In this document: positions 53,639-62,206 of the stretch, piece by piece
Position numbering within the stretch: position 1 is the stretch's first letter
Layout of the letters: every line of letters begins with the position of its first letter
NCBI RefSeq assembly: GCF_035658495.1
Contig: NZ_CP141944.1
Coordinates: 1,700,001-1,764,000, forward strand
Direction: 5' to 3'
Length of the DNA stretch: 64,000 bases
Origin: Novosphingobium sp. RL4
GTDB lineage: Bacteria; Pseudomonadota; Alphaproteobacteria; Sphingomonadales; Sphingomonadaceae
The notes under the pieces: model-generated
The model's input: the letters and a program-made list of their open reading frames with translations, nothing else
Database searches by the model: none
What the model was told of the DNA's origin: nothing
Made by a program: the position numbers and the translations under genes

Positions 53639-54535
53639 CTAATCCCCGCGATAGCGCAGGGCGTCCACCAGCAGGCGGAATGCGGCGGAAGGTTGCCGGC
53701 GGCTGGGATAATAGAGGTGGTAGCCGGAGAACGGCTGGCACCAGTCGTCAAGCAGGGGGACCAGAGCGCCGGATTCGATGTGCGGCCTTGCGTAAGTGTC
53801 CATCATCATGGCGATCCCGGCGCCGTCGAGCGCTGCCTGCAGGATCATCGCCATGCTGTCGAAAGTGAGCTGGCCATCGACGCGGACGTTGAGTTCGCGC
53901 CCGTCCTTCTCGAATTCCCACGCATAGATGCTGCCCCGCGTGCGGAACCGCAAGTTGATGCACTGGTGGGCCGCAAGGTCATGCGGGGTTTCGGGAAGGC
54001 CGTGGCGCTCGATATATTCCGGCGCTGCCACGGGCACGAGGCGCGCATGAGGGCCGATGCGTACCGCGATCATGTCGCGGGCGATGGATTCGCCAAGCCG
54101 GACACCGGCGTCGAACCGTTCGGCCACGATATCGACGAAGCCGGAATCGATGTTCACTTCGACGTTAATGTCGGGATAGTTGGGCAGGAACCGGCGCAGC
54201 GCGGGCCAGATCACCGAATTCGCGGCATGTTCCGATGCCGTCAGCCGCACGGTGCCGGCTGGCTTGTCGCGAAGTTCGCTGACGGTGGCCAGGCCCATGG
54301 CGATCTCGTCCATCGCCGGGCGCAGGGTGGCGAGCAGCCGAGCGCCGGCCTCGGTGGGCGAGACGGCGCGGGTCGTTCGCGAAAGCAGCCGCACCCCCAG
54401 CCGCGTTTCAAGGCGGCGGATCGTGTGGCTGAGCGCGGACTGGGACGAACCCAGCTTCGCGGCGGCGCGCGTGAAGCTGCCTTCGTCGGCGACGGCGATG
54501 AAGGCGGTGAGATCGGCGAGATGTTCGCGTTGCAT
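53639..54535 (-). CDS. LysR family transcriptional regulator (divergent from the alcohol dehydrogenase)
   Basis: 298 residues. HTH LADLTAFIAVADEGSFTRAAAKLGSSQSALSHTIRRLETRLGVRLLSRTTRAVSPTEAG is standard, followed by a ligand domain (GTVRLTASEHAANSVIWPALRRFLPNYPDINVEVNIDSGFVDIVAERFDAGVRLGES). It is divergent from the zinc alcohol dehydrogenase, start to start over 134 bases, and a perfect palindrome lies 15 bases before its start. Regulators of this clade often control quinone or aldehyde reductase genes. Confidence 0.93.
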   Translation of the reverse strand: MQREHLADLTAFIAVADEGSFTRAAAKLGSSQSALSHTIRRLETRLGVRLLSRTTRAVSPTEAGARLLATLRPAMDEIAMGLATVSELRDKPAGTVRLTASEHAANSVIWPALRRFLPNYPDINVEVNIDSGFVDIVAERFDAGVRLGESIARDMIAVRIGPHARLVPVAAPEYIERHGLPETPHDLAAHQCINLRFRTRGSIYAWEFEKDGRELNVRVDGQLTFDSMAMILQAALDGAGIAMMMDTYARPHIESGALVPLLDDWCQPFSGYHLYYPSRRQPSAAFRLLVDALRYRGD

Positions 54536-54549
54536 TCATGAGGCCATAT

Positions 54550-54562
54550 CATGACAGTCATG
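54550..54562. promoter_or_regulatory. Palindrome CATGAC-A-GTCATG between LysR and dehydrogenase genes
   Basis: A perfect 13-base interrupted palindrome 15 bases before the LysR start and about 108 bases before the dehydrogenase. It is a good candidate for the LysR autoregulatory site, although it lacks the T-N11-A shape. Confidence 0.5.
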
Positions 54563-54669
54563 CCGTGGCCTCCCCTAATTGTTAGCACCTTGCGAACATA
54601 TATTCCGCGCCGGGTGTTGCATTGCAGCATGTCTGTCCCACCGTGCCATCCCGAGAACGAGGAACTCCC

Positions 54670-55722
54670 ATGAAGACCATCGGCTACGCAGCCCAGTCCG
54701 CCGAAACGCCGCTCGCGCCGTTCGAATTCGACCGCCGCGAACTGCGCGGAAACGATGTCGCCATCGAGATCCTCTATTGCGGGGTCTGCCACTCGGACCT
54801 TCACACCGCCCGCAACGACTGGGGCGGCACCGTGTATCCGATCGTGCCGGGGCACGAGATCGTCGGCCGCGTCACTGCGGTGGGCCCCGAGGCGGGGCGC
54901 CATGCGGTGGGCGAGGTCGTGGCGATCGGCTGCCTCGTCGACAGCTGCAAGCATTGCGACCAGTGCGAGCGCGATCTGGAGAACTACTGCCGCAACGGCT
55001 GGGTCGGCACGTATAACGGCAAGGACAGGATCACCGGCGAAATCACGCAGGGCGGCTATTCGCGCGATATCGTCGTGCGCGAGGATTTCGTGCTGAAGGT
55101 TCCGCAGAACCTGGATGTGGCCAAGGTTGCGCCGCTGCTCTGCGCGGGCATCACCACTTATTCGCCGCTGCGCGAATGGAACGTGGGAGAGGGCAGCCGC
55201 GTGGGCGTGATCGGCCTGGGCGGTCTGGGCCACATGGCGGTGAAGCTGGCGGCGGCAATGGGCGCTGACGTCACCGTGTTCAGCCGCTCGCCCGGCAAGG
55301 AAGCCGACGCGCTCGAACTGGGCGCCTGCCGCGTGCTGATTTCCAGCGATGCCGATGCGATGAAGGCAGCCGCCAGCAGCTTCGACTTCATCATCGACAC
55401 CGTGCCGGTGAAGCACGATCTCAATCCCTACCTGCCGCTGCTCGACGTGGACGGCAGCCTGGTTCTGGTCGGGCAGATCGGCCCGGTGGAAGAGCCGATC
55501 ACCACGCCGCTGATCTTCGGACGCCGCCGCGTGGCCGGATCGTTGATCGGCGGCATCGCCGAAACTCAGGAAATGCTCGATTTCTGCGCCGAAAAGAACA
55601 TCCTTCCCGAAGTCGAGATGATCCGCATGGAAGAGATCAACCATGCCTACGAACGCATGGAGAAGTCCGACGTGCATTACCGCTTCGTGATCGACATGGC
55701 GACGCTGGAAGCCGCCGCCTGA
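54670..55722 (+). CDS. Zinc-dependent NAD(P) alcohol/aldehyde reductase (CAD-type)
   Basis: 350 residues from the ATG at 54670, with GAGGAA about 9 bases upstream. The catalytic zinc site is CGVCHSDLHTARNDWG with the proximal PGHEIVGRV. The structural zinc loop CLVDSCKHCDQCERDLENYC is intact, and GLGGLGHMAVKLAAAMGADVTVFSRS is the Rossmann motif with a Ser/Arg that favours NADP. This fits YahK/cinnamyl alcohol dehydrogenase-type reductases of broad specificity. It is a single gene ending at a strong terminator and is likely controlled by the divergent LysR protein. Confidence 0.94.
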   Translation: MKTIGYAAQSAETPLAPFEFDRRELRGNDVAIEILYCGVCHSDLHTARNDWGGTVYPIVPGHEIVGRVTAVGPEAGRHAVGEVVAIGCLVDSCKHCDQCERDLENYCRNGWVGTYNGKDRITGEITQGGYSRDIVVREDFVLKVPQNLDVAKVAPLLCAGITTYSPLREWNVGEGSRVGVIGLGGLGHMAVKLAAAMGADVTVFSRSPGKEADALELGACRVLISSDADAMKAAASSFDFIIDTVPVKHDLNPYLPLLDVDGSLVLVGQIGPVEEPITTPLIFGRRRVAGSLIGGIAETQEMLDFCAEKNILPEVEMIRMEEINHAYERMEKSDVHYRFVIDMATLEAAA

Positions 55723-55761
55723 CCGGTCATGTGCCCCGATCGGGGCGCGCCGAACGATGAG

Positions 55762-55800
55762 AATGGCCGGAAAGCGGGAGCTTTCCGGCCATTTCCTTTT
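55762..55800 (+). terminator. Intrinsic terminator after the dehydrogenase
   Basis: AATGGCCGGAAAGC and GCTTTCCGGCCATT form a perfect 14-bp stem with a 4-base loop, followed by TCCTTTT. Confidence 0.9.
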
Positions 55801-55939
55801 GATCCGCGGGCAGAGCCGGGAACATCCCTCCTCGCCAAGGCGTTGTAATCGCCGACGCTTCTTCTTGACCTTTCCCCTCAACCCGGATCATCTTCGCCAA
55901 AGGTTTACGACCCAAGTCGAGGGATCACCCTGGAATCCG

Positions 55940-57421
55940 ATGATCTTGCGAGCCGGATTAGATCGCCTTTTGTTCGTCCCGCTCGCGGCAGGCTTGCTGG
56001 CCTCCTGTGCGGTCGGTCCCGATTATGCGGCGCGCAGTGCCGGTGAGCTGGGCGTTCCCGATCAATGGTCGGTCAGTGCGCCGCCACAGGCCGAAGACCT
56101 CACCCGCTGGTGGCGCAATTTCGACGATCCGGTGCTGACGCAGCTGGTCGAACAGGCCGCCGCGACCAATCTCGATCTCGAACAGGCGATAGCGCGGCTG
56201 CGGCAGGCGCGGGAATCGCTCGTCATCAGCGGGGCAGCGCTGCTGCCTTCGGCCAGCGGATCAGGCAGCGTCAACCGCACCGAAACGCTCAAGGGCGGCG
56301 GTACGACCCTGACCCTGCCGGACGGCACGGTGACGACCACGGGCGGAGGAGGGCGGACCAGCTTCTCGCTCGGGCTCGACGCCAGCTACCAGCTCGATCT
56401 GTTCGGCGGCAATCGCCGCGCGGTGGAGGCCAGCAGGGCCCAGTTCGAAGGTTCGGGCTTCGACTATGCCACCACCTTGCTCACGGTGCAGAGCGAAGTC
56501 GCGCGCAATTATGTGCTGGCCCGGGCCTATCAGGCGCAGCTCGAAAACGCGAAGGCGAGCCTCGCGATCCAGGACGACAATCTCCAGATCGCCGGGTGGC
56601 GGGTCATGGCGGGGCTGGTCTCCTCGGTGGACCAGGAGCAGGCGCGCGCCAGCAGGGCGCAGACAGCCGCGGGCATCCCGCAGGTCGAACAGCAGTACAA
56701 CGCCGCCGTCTCGCGCATCTCGGTACTGACCGGACAGGCGCCGGGCGCGCTCAAGCCGTTGCTCGCGCCAGTGCGGCCGATCCCGCGAGGGCCGGTGCAG
56801 GTCGGTTCGGGCATTCCCGCCAATGTGCTGCGCCAGCGGCCCGACGTGCGATCCTCCGAACGCCAGCTCGCGGCGGCGACGGCGCAGATCGGCGTGGCCA
56901 AGGCCGCGCTGCTGCCCCAGCTCAACATCAGCGGCAGCCTCGATACCAATGCCACCAATTTCAACAGCCTGTTCGACACGATCACCGGCGGGCTGTTCGG
57001 CGGGATCAGCCAGGCAATCTTCAACGGCGGGCGCCTGAACGCGCAGGTCCGCTCCAGCCGCGCCGCGGTGGACGGCGCCTTCGCGGCATACCGCTTCTCG
57101 GTGCTCACCGCCCTTGAGGACGTGGAAAATGCGGTCGTCGCGCTGCAATCGGCCGAGGAGCGCGAGCGGCAGTTCGCCATCGCGCTGGACGCTTCGAACA
57201 ACTCGGCGCTGCTGGCGCGGGCACAGTACCGCAGCGGCCTGACCGACTTCACAACGCTCAATACGCAGGAAAGCGCGCTGATCTCCGCGCGGAACGGACT
57301 GGTGCAGGCCCGGTCCGACCGGGCGACCGCGCTGATCGCGCTTTACGATGCGCTCGGCGGCGGCTGGGACCCTTCCTCCGACTACACCGTGCTGGCAACC
57401 GAGCCTCGGGGAACGAACTGA
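55940..57421 (+). CDS. Outer-membrane efflux channel lipoprotein (NodT/OprM family)
   Basis: 493 residues from the ATG at 55940; the frame is open further left through the terminator, which cannot be coding. A lipoprotein signal ends in LLASCAVGPDY. Two repeats of the TolC-like fold follow: PDQWSVSAPPQAEDLTRWWRNFDDPVLTQLVEQAAATNLDLEQAIARLRQAR is the family start, and ARNYVLARAYQAQLENAKASLAIQ, RQRPDVRSSERQLAAATAQIGVAKAALLPQLNISG, and YRSGLTDFTTLNTQESAL follow. It should form the outer-membrane part of the MacAB-like pump encoded by the next three genes; the adaptor starts 1 base after its stop. Confidence 0.94.
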   Translation: MILRAGLDRLLFVPLAAGLLASCAVGPDYAARSAGELGVPDQWSVSAPPQAEDLTRWWRNFDDPVLTQLVEQAAATNLDLEQAIARLRQARESLVISGAALLPSASGSGSVNRTETLKGGGTTLTLPDGTVTTTGGGGRTSFSLGLDASYQLDLFGGNRRAVEASRAQFEGSGFDYATTLLTVQSEVARNYVLARAYQAQLENAKASLAIQDDNLQIAGWRVMAGLVSSVDQEQARASRAQTAAGIPQVEQQYNAAVSRISVLTGQAPGALKPLLAPVRPIPRGPVQVGSGIPANVLRQRPDVRSSERQLAAATAQIGVAKAALLPQLNISGSLDTNATNFNSLFDTITGGLFGGISQAIFNGGRLNAQVRSSRAAVDGAFAAYRFSVLTALEDVENAVVALQSAEERERQFAIALDASNNSALLARAQYRSGLTDFTTLNTQESALISARNGLVQARSDRATALIALYDALGGGWDPSSDYTVLATEPRGTN

Positions 57422-57422
57422 G

Positions 57423-58745
57423 ATGGCCGACGAAAAACTCGACGAATTCCTCGGAGCGGACAAGAAACCGGTCTGGCAGCGCAAATGGGTGTTCTGGACC
57501 GGCCTGGTGGTGCTTGTGTCGCTTTCAGTGCTGCTTGTGCGGTGCTTCGGTGGCACTGAGCCTCAGGCTTACGCCACCACCAAGGCGGAGAAAGGGCGCC
57601 TCGTCACCAGTGTCTCGGCCACCGGAAAACTGGCCCCGACCAATCAGGTGACGGTGGGTTCGCAGCTTTCCGGCCTCGTCACCAAGGTGCTGGTGGACGT
57701 GAACGACAGGGTCAAGGCCGGGCAGGTGCTTGCCGAGATCGACCCCGAGCAGATCGAGGATCAGATCCGCCAAAGCCAGGCGCAACTCGCGGCAAACCGC
57801 GCCCAGGTGGACCAGGCGCGGGCGACGCTGGCGGAATCGCAGGCCCAGCTTGCCCGCCTCGAGGAAGTCTCGCGACTGTCCGGCGGCAAGGTTCCCTCGA
57901 AGACCGAACTTCAGGCGGGCCGCGCCGACATGCAGCGTGCTGCCGCCGCGCTCAAGACCTCGCAGGCCAATGTGCTCGCTGCCGAAGCGTCATTGGCGCA
58001 GAACCAGACACAGCGCGCCCGGGCGATGATCGTGTCTCCGGTTTCGGGCGTGGTGCTGGCCCGGCAGGTCGATCCCGGCCAGACCGTCGCTTCCTCTTTC
58101 AACACCCCCACGCTCTTCGTGATCGCCGAGGATCTCAGCGAAATGAAGCTGGAAGTCGCGATAGACGAAGCCGATGTCGGCACCGTGGAGGAAGGCCAGA
58201 GCGCCACTTTCACGGTGGATGCCTTCCCCGGAAAGTCTTTCCCCGCGAAGATCACCCGTGTCGAGATCGCGTCCAACCTTACCGCCTCCTCGGCGAGTTC
58301 ATCCAGTTCGTCGACAAGCACGACCAGCACCAGCGGGCAGGTCGTGTCCTATGCGGCGGACCTTTCCGTCGCCAATGCCGATTTCAAGCTGCGCCCCGGC
58401 ATGACCGCCACGGCCGATATCGTCACTTCGGACAAGAACGACGTCCTGCTGATCCCCAATGCCGCGCTCTCCTTCACCCCGCAGGCCGCGGCCAAGAAGA
58501 AGGGCGGCGGCGTGACCGCGGCGATCAGCTTCCGCCCGCCGCGTCGCGGCCAGCGCGCGGCCAAGAGCGCGACGCTTGACCGGGGCACGCGCCAGACCAT
58601 CTACGTGCTCGGCGCCGACGGAACGCCGCAGGCGATCCAGATCGTTACCGGCAGCACCAACGGCCAGCAGACCGAGGTGGTGTCCGGCGATCTGAGGCCC
58701 GGCATGCAGGTCGTGACCGGCCAGCTTGCCACAGCCGGAAGCTGA
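57423..58745 (+). CDS. Efflux periplasmic adaptor (MacA/HlyD type)
   Basis: 440 residues from the ATG at 57423. One N-terminal membrane helix (WVFWTGLVVLVSLSVLLV) is followed by the lipoyl half KGRLVTSVSATGKLAPTNQVTVGSQLSGLVTKVLVDVNDRVKAGQVLAEID, a long alpha-hairpin (QIRQSQAQLAANRAQVDQARATLAESQAQLARLEE), the second lipoyl half and beta barrel (VDPGQTVASSFNTPTLFVIAED), and a Ser-rich insert (SSASSSSSSTSTTS) before RPGMTATADIV. It bridges the inner-membrane ABC complex and the outer channel. Confidence 0.93.
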   Translation: MADEKLDEFLGADKKPVWQRKWVFWTGLVVLVSLSVLLVRCFGGTEPQAYATTKAEKGRLVTSVSATGKLAPTNQVTVGSQLSGLVTKVLVDVNDRVKAGQVLAEIDPEQIEDQIRQSQAQLAANRAQVDQARATLAESQAQLARLEEVSRLSGGKVPSKTELQAGRADMQRAAAALKTSQANVLAAEASLAQNQTQRARAMIVSPVSGVVLARQVDPGQTVASSFNTPTLFVIAEDLSEMKLEVAIDEADVGTVEEGQSATFTVDAFPGKSFPAKITRVEIASNLTASSASSSSSSTSTTSTSGQVVSYAADLSVANADFKLRPGMTATADIVTSDKNDVLLIPNAALSFTPQAAAKKKGGGVTAAISFRPPRRGQRAAKSATLDRGTRQTIYVLGADGTPQAIQIVTGSTNGQQTEVVSGDLRPGMQVVTGQLATAGS

Positions 58746-58755
58746 GGCGGGGCGC

Positions 58756-59508
58756 ATGGCCGGCACCTCGCCCATCATTTCGCTGCGCGGGATCACCAAG
58801 GTGTTCGGCACCGGGGAGACGGCTTTCCGCGCACTCAAGGGCGTCGATCTCGATATCATGTCGGGTGATTTCGTGGCGGTCATGGGGCCGTCCGGTTCGG
58901 GCAAGTCGACGATGATGAACATCCTGGGCTGCCTCGACGTTTCTACCGCCGGCCAATTCCTGTTTCATGGCCACCACGTCGAAAACCTCGACCGGGACCA
59001 GCGCGCGCTCCTGCGCCGCAAGTACCTCGGCTTCGTGTTCCAGGGCTTCAACCTGCTGGCGCGCACTTCCGCATTGGAGAATGTGGAACTTCCGCTGCTC
59101 TACCGCGGCGACAGCAAGCAAGACCGGCGCAAGGAGGCCATGGCCGCGCTGGACAAGGTGGGGCTTGCCGATTGGGCGGGCCATACGCCGGGCGAACTTT
59201 CCGGCGGGCAGCAGCAGCGCGTCGCCATTGCCCGCGCCATCGTCACCAATCCGGAAGTCCTGCTGGCCGATGAGCCGACCGGCAATCTCGACAGCCAGCG
59301 CTCGGTCGAGATCATGGAGTTTCTTTCCGTGCTCAACCGCGATTCCGGGATTACCGTGCTGATGGTCACCCATGAGCCGGACATGGCCGAGTATGCGCGG
59401 CGGATCGTCCACTTCAAGGATGGTCTGATAGACCGGATCGACCAGGGCAACGGTGCTGCGGCTGCGGCTCCGGCTCCGGCTTCAGCGCATTCCGGGGATA
59501 TCGGCTGA
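58756..59508 (+). CDS. ABC transporter ATP-binding protein (MacB/LolD type)
   Basis: 250 residues from the ATG at 58756. Walker A GPSGSGKST (residues 44-52), Q-loop in FVFQGFNLLART, signature LSGGQQQRVAIARA, Walker B LLADEPTGNLDS and the H-loop MVTHEPD are all intact. The Ala/Pro-rich tail is unusual but harmless. In this operon ATPase and permease are separate genes, where E. coli MacB joins them in one. It overlaps the permease start by one base (TGATG). Confidence 0.95.
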   Translation: MAGTSPIISLRGITKVFGTGETAFRALKGVDLDIMSGDFVAVMGPSGSGKSTMMNILGCLDVSTAGQFLFHGHHVENLDRDQRALLRRKYLGFVFQGFNLLARTSALENVELPLLYRGDSKQDRRKEAMAALDKVGLADWAGHTPGELSGGQQQRVAIARAIVTNPEVLLADEPTGNLDSQRSVEIMEFLSVLNRDSGITVLMVTHEPDMAEYARRIVHFKDGLIDRIDQGNGAAAAAPAPASAHSGDIG

Positions 59509-60716
59509 TGCTGGGCACGACCTTCCTTCTCGCGCTGCGCTCGATCCGGCGCCACGTTCTGCGATCCCTGCTGACCATGCTGGGGATCGTCATCGGCGTG
59601 GCGGCCGTTGTCTCGATGGTGACGCTGGGCAAGGCGACCACGGCGGCGGTAACCCAGCAGATCGCCGCTCTCGGCACCAATATCCTTCAGGTCCGCCCCG
59701 GTCAGGGTTTCGGGCGCGGGGGGGGCGGACCTTCGCCGCGCGATTTCGACCCATCCGACATCGTCGCCATCCGCCAGCAGGTGGGCGGCGTCACGGCCGT
59801 GGCCCCGCAGGCTTCGTCGAGCGGCACTGCCATCTACGAGGGTGCCAACTGGTCGACGACGATCAACGGCACCACTTCCGACTACTTCCGGATCCAGCCC
59901 TGGCCGCTGCAATCGGGCCGCCTGTTCACCGGGGATGAGGAAAGCGCCGGCAAGTCGGTCTGTATCATCGGCACCACGGTAAGCACCAACCTGTTTCGCG
60001 GCGCCGATCCTATCGGCAAGCGTTTCCGCATCGGCGATGTATCCTGCGATGTCATCGGGCTGCTGACGACCAAGGGACAGGCGGGTTTCGGCGGCGACCA
60101 GGACGATATCGTCATCATGCCGATCAAGACGGTGCAGCGCCGCTTCCTCGGCACGACTTCGATCCGCACGATCCTCGTCGGGGTGGACGGCAACTATTCC
60201 ACCGAGCAGGTCCAGACGACCCTCACCACCCTCCTGCGCGAGCGCCGCCACATCACGGAAGGCAAGGACGACGATTTCAACATCTTCGACACCAAGCAGA
60301 TTTCCGATACGCTGACCCAGACGACGACGATGCTCACCCAGATCGTGGCGGCGGTAGCCGCGATCAGCCTGGTGGTGGGCGGGATCGGCATCATGAACAT
60401 CATGCTGGTCTCGGTGACGGAACGAACCCGCGAGATCGGCATCCGCCTCGCCATCGGAGCGGTGGCGAACGAGGTGCTGATGCAGTTTCTGGTGGAGGCG
60501 GTCGTGCTGTCGTGTCTGGGCGGGCTGATCGGACTGCTGCTTGCTCAACTTGTGGTGGGCGTGGCGACGCCGCTGATGGATCTGCCCTGGATATTCGATC
60601 CGGCGGTCAACCTCGGGGCCTTTGTGGTTTCGGCGGTGATCGGTGTAGTCTTCGGCTATTTCCCGGCCCGGCGCGCGGCCAGTCTTAATCCCATCGACGC
60701 CCTTCGTCACGAATAG
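59508..60716 (+). CDS. ABC transporter permease (MacB/FtsX type)
   Basis: 402 residues. The N-terminal helix TFLLALRSIRRHVLRSLLTMLGIVIGVAAVVSMVTLG is followed by the periplasmic MacB domain (GTNILQVRPGQGF...SDYFRIQPWPLQSGRLFTGDEE, SVCIIGTTVSTNLFRGADPIGKRFRIG) and three C-terminal FtsX helices (AAVAAISLVVGGIGIMNIMLVSVTERTREIGIRLAIGA, ending FGYFPARRAASLNPIDALRHE). It works with the ATPase as a mechanotransmitter that drives substrate, such as a macrolide, peptide or lipid-like compound, from the periplasm through the adaptor and channel. An insertion sequence begins 59 bases after its stop. Confidence 0.95.
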   Translation: MLGTTFLLALRSIRRHVLRSLLTMLGIVIGVAAVVSMVTLGKATTAAVTQQIAALGTNILQVRPGQGFGRGGGGPSPRDFDPSDIVAIRQQVGGVTAVAPQASSSGTAIYEGANWSTTINGTTSDYFRIQPWPLQSGRLFTGDEESAGKSVCIIGTTVSTNLFRGADPIGKRFRIGDVSCDVIGLLTTKGQAGFGGDQDDIVIMPIKTVQRRFLGTTSIRTILVGVDGNYSTEQVQTTLTTLLRERRHITEGKDDDFNIFDTKQISDTLTQTTTMLTQIVAAVAAISLVVGGIGIMNIMLVSVTERTREIGIRLAIGAVANEVLMQFLVEAVVLSCLGGLIGLLLAQLVVGVATPLMDLPWIFDPAVNLGAFVVSAVIGVVFGYFPARRAASLNPIDALRHE

Positions 60717-60771
60717 GAACTTCAGCCGATCCGCGGATGTTCGTGGGCTACGCCGAATTCGTCCACGCCGA

Positions 60772-60775
60772 CTAG
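60772..60775. repeat. Left target-site duplication CTAG of the IS
   Basis: CTAG directly before the left inverted repeat; the same four bases follow the right repeat at 62207-62210. IS701-family elements duplicate 4 bp of the YTAR type. Confidence 0.85.
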
Positions 60776-62206
60776 CACTACTTTGGCAGAATTTGGTTAG
60801 ATGGTTTAAACAGCGCCCCTCCGCAATGAGGGCAATGTCTTGGCGGTGAGCGCGACAAGCGGTCAAGGATGGCTTGGCGAACTGCTGGCAAACTGGGCTG
60901 AGGTGGCGGCCCGGAGACTCTTTTTTTTCCGGCCCGCCTGAGCGAGCCTTTGTGTTTGTAGAAACGCGTATGCCATCATTGTCATGAGCGCGTGTCGATG
61001 CAGCCCCGTCCATGACCTTCCCTCGAAGTGATCGAGGCCAAGTTCTTCCTTGAGTTGCTGATGAGCCTGTTCGCAAACCCAGCGGGCCTTGATCGCGCCT
61101 GCTAGCTCGCGGATCGAGGTTCCTGCGGGCAGATTGGAGAGGTAGTATTTGCGCTCGCCGTTCGAGCGATGCTCGCCCACCAGCCAAACCTCTTCGCCGG
61201 GCATATGCTGGGCTCCTGCAGAGCCAATCCGCTGGGGCGCGCCATCGGCGATGCGCACGCGCATGGCGGCAAAGCGGGCGCTCAGCATCCCCTTCGTTCC
61301 CCGCCTCCAACTGACCTGTCGCCATTTCGCATCCTCGAGCATGGCATGGGCCGCTCGGGATTTGACATCAGGCACGTGCCGGACACGTGGCCGGCCCCGT
61401 GTCGCTACCGGGAAAATCAATTGCACATCGGCTGGATAGACCTTCTGGTGCCGGGGAATACCGACCGCCCAGCATAGATCCCGGGCGGTGAGTGCCTGTC
61501 GGAACGACGCCGAGAGCCCATAGCCGGCATCGGCCAAGACGCAGCCGAAGCGAACGCCGGCAGCGATTGCGCGGTCGATTTCCTCCACTGCGATCTCGGG
61601 CTTTGTGCGGTAGCTCTGCAAAGGCTCAGGCACGCCAGCTTTGGTCATCCGCGCCGCATCGTCGGTCCAGCTTTCCGGCAGGAACAGGCGCAGGCTCAGC
61701 ATGATGGGTACTTCGCCTGATGCGAGCGTTACCGAAACCATCGTCTGACAATTCGCATTCTTGCCGAGCACCGTTGCATATTGCGGGGCGACACCGACCG
61801 AAGCTTTGCCCTTCTTGGGCAAGGCCGTATCGTCGATGATCAGCCAGGCCTTGTTGCCGCCGACCAATTGATCTGCCTGGCTCCACAAGATCGCTTCCAG
61901 CGGGGCGCTGTCCCACAGGCCGGCACCGATGAAATGATGCAGCCGGTCATAAGGGATGGCATCAGTTCGAGCTGCCATGGGCTGAATGCTCTTGCGATCG
62001 CCAGGCCCAATCAAGCCGGCAATATAGGCCGGGCACATCCGCCGCCGCGTCTTGTTCGCCAGACTTCCCAGATATGGCTCAAGCCAACGCTCCAGATCTG
62101 CTTGCCAGTCCTCGTCCATCGCCAGCCTCCATAAAAGCTGGCTCCTCATGAATCACGCATTCAACGCCAAGGGAATCCTAAAAATCAACGTTCTGCCAAA
62201 GTAGTG
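60776..62206 (-). mobile_element. IS701-family insertion sequence (1431 bp), complete
   Basis: The ends are a 16-bp perfect inverted repeat: CACTACTTTGGCAGAA at 60776-60791 and TTCTGCCAAAGTAGTG at 62191-62206. Both are flanked by CTAG. One intact transposase gene fills the element on the minus strand. The perfect ends and target duplication show an apparently complete, recent insertion. It lies between the efflux operon and a YjdF-like gene. Confidence 0.92.
60863..62149 (-). CDS. IS701-family DDE transposase
   Basis: 428 residues, intact. An N-terminal DDE core begins ...IAGLIGPGDRKSIQPMAARTDAIPYDRLHHFIGAGLWDSAPL, with the first catalytic Asp in AWLIIDDTALPKKGKASVGVAPQY and the second in FGCVLADAGYGLSASFRQAL; the third acid lies in the C-terminal WVCEQAHQQLKEELGLDHFEGRSWTGLHRHALMTMMAYAFL. 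It should cut and paste the element using the 16-bp ends. A basic tail (GRKKKSLRAATSAQ) follows. Confidence 0.95.
   Translation of the reverse strand: MRSQLLWRLAMDEDWQADLERWLEPYLGSLANKTRRRMCPAYIAGLIGPGDRKSIQPMAARTDAIPYDRLHHFIGAGLWDSAPLEAILWSQADQLVGGNKAWLIIDDTALPKKGKASVGVAPQYATVLGKNANCQTMVSVTLASGEVPIMLSLRLFLPESWTDDAARMTKAGVPEPLQSYRTKPEIAVEEIDRAIAAGVRFGCVLADAGYGLSASFRQALTARDLCWAVGIPRHQKVYPADVQLIFPVATRGRPRVRHVPDVKSRAAHAMLEDAKWRQVSWRRGTKGMLSARFAAMRVRIADGAPQRIGSAGAQHMPGEEVWLVGEHRSNGERKYYLSNLPAGTSIRELAGAIKARWVCEQAHQQLKEELGLDHFEGRSWTGLHRHALMTMMAYAFLQTQRLAQAGRKKKSLRAATSAQFASSSPSHP

Noticed and set aside
52340..54541. 733-codon open frame on the plus strand
   Set aside because: It lies antisense across two well-supported genes (ThuA-like and LysR) and their gap; no domain is visible.
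59100..61325. 741-codon open frame on the minus strand
   Set aside because: It is antisense to the ABC ATPase and permease and crosses the left end of the IS, so it cannot be one real gene.
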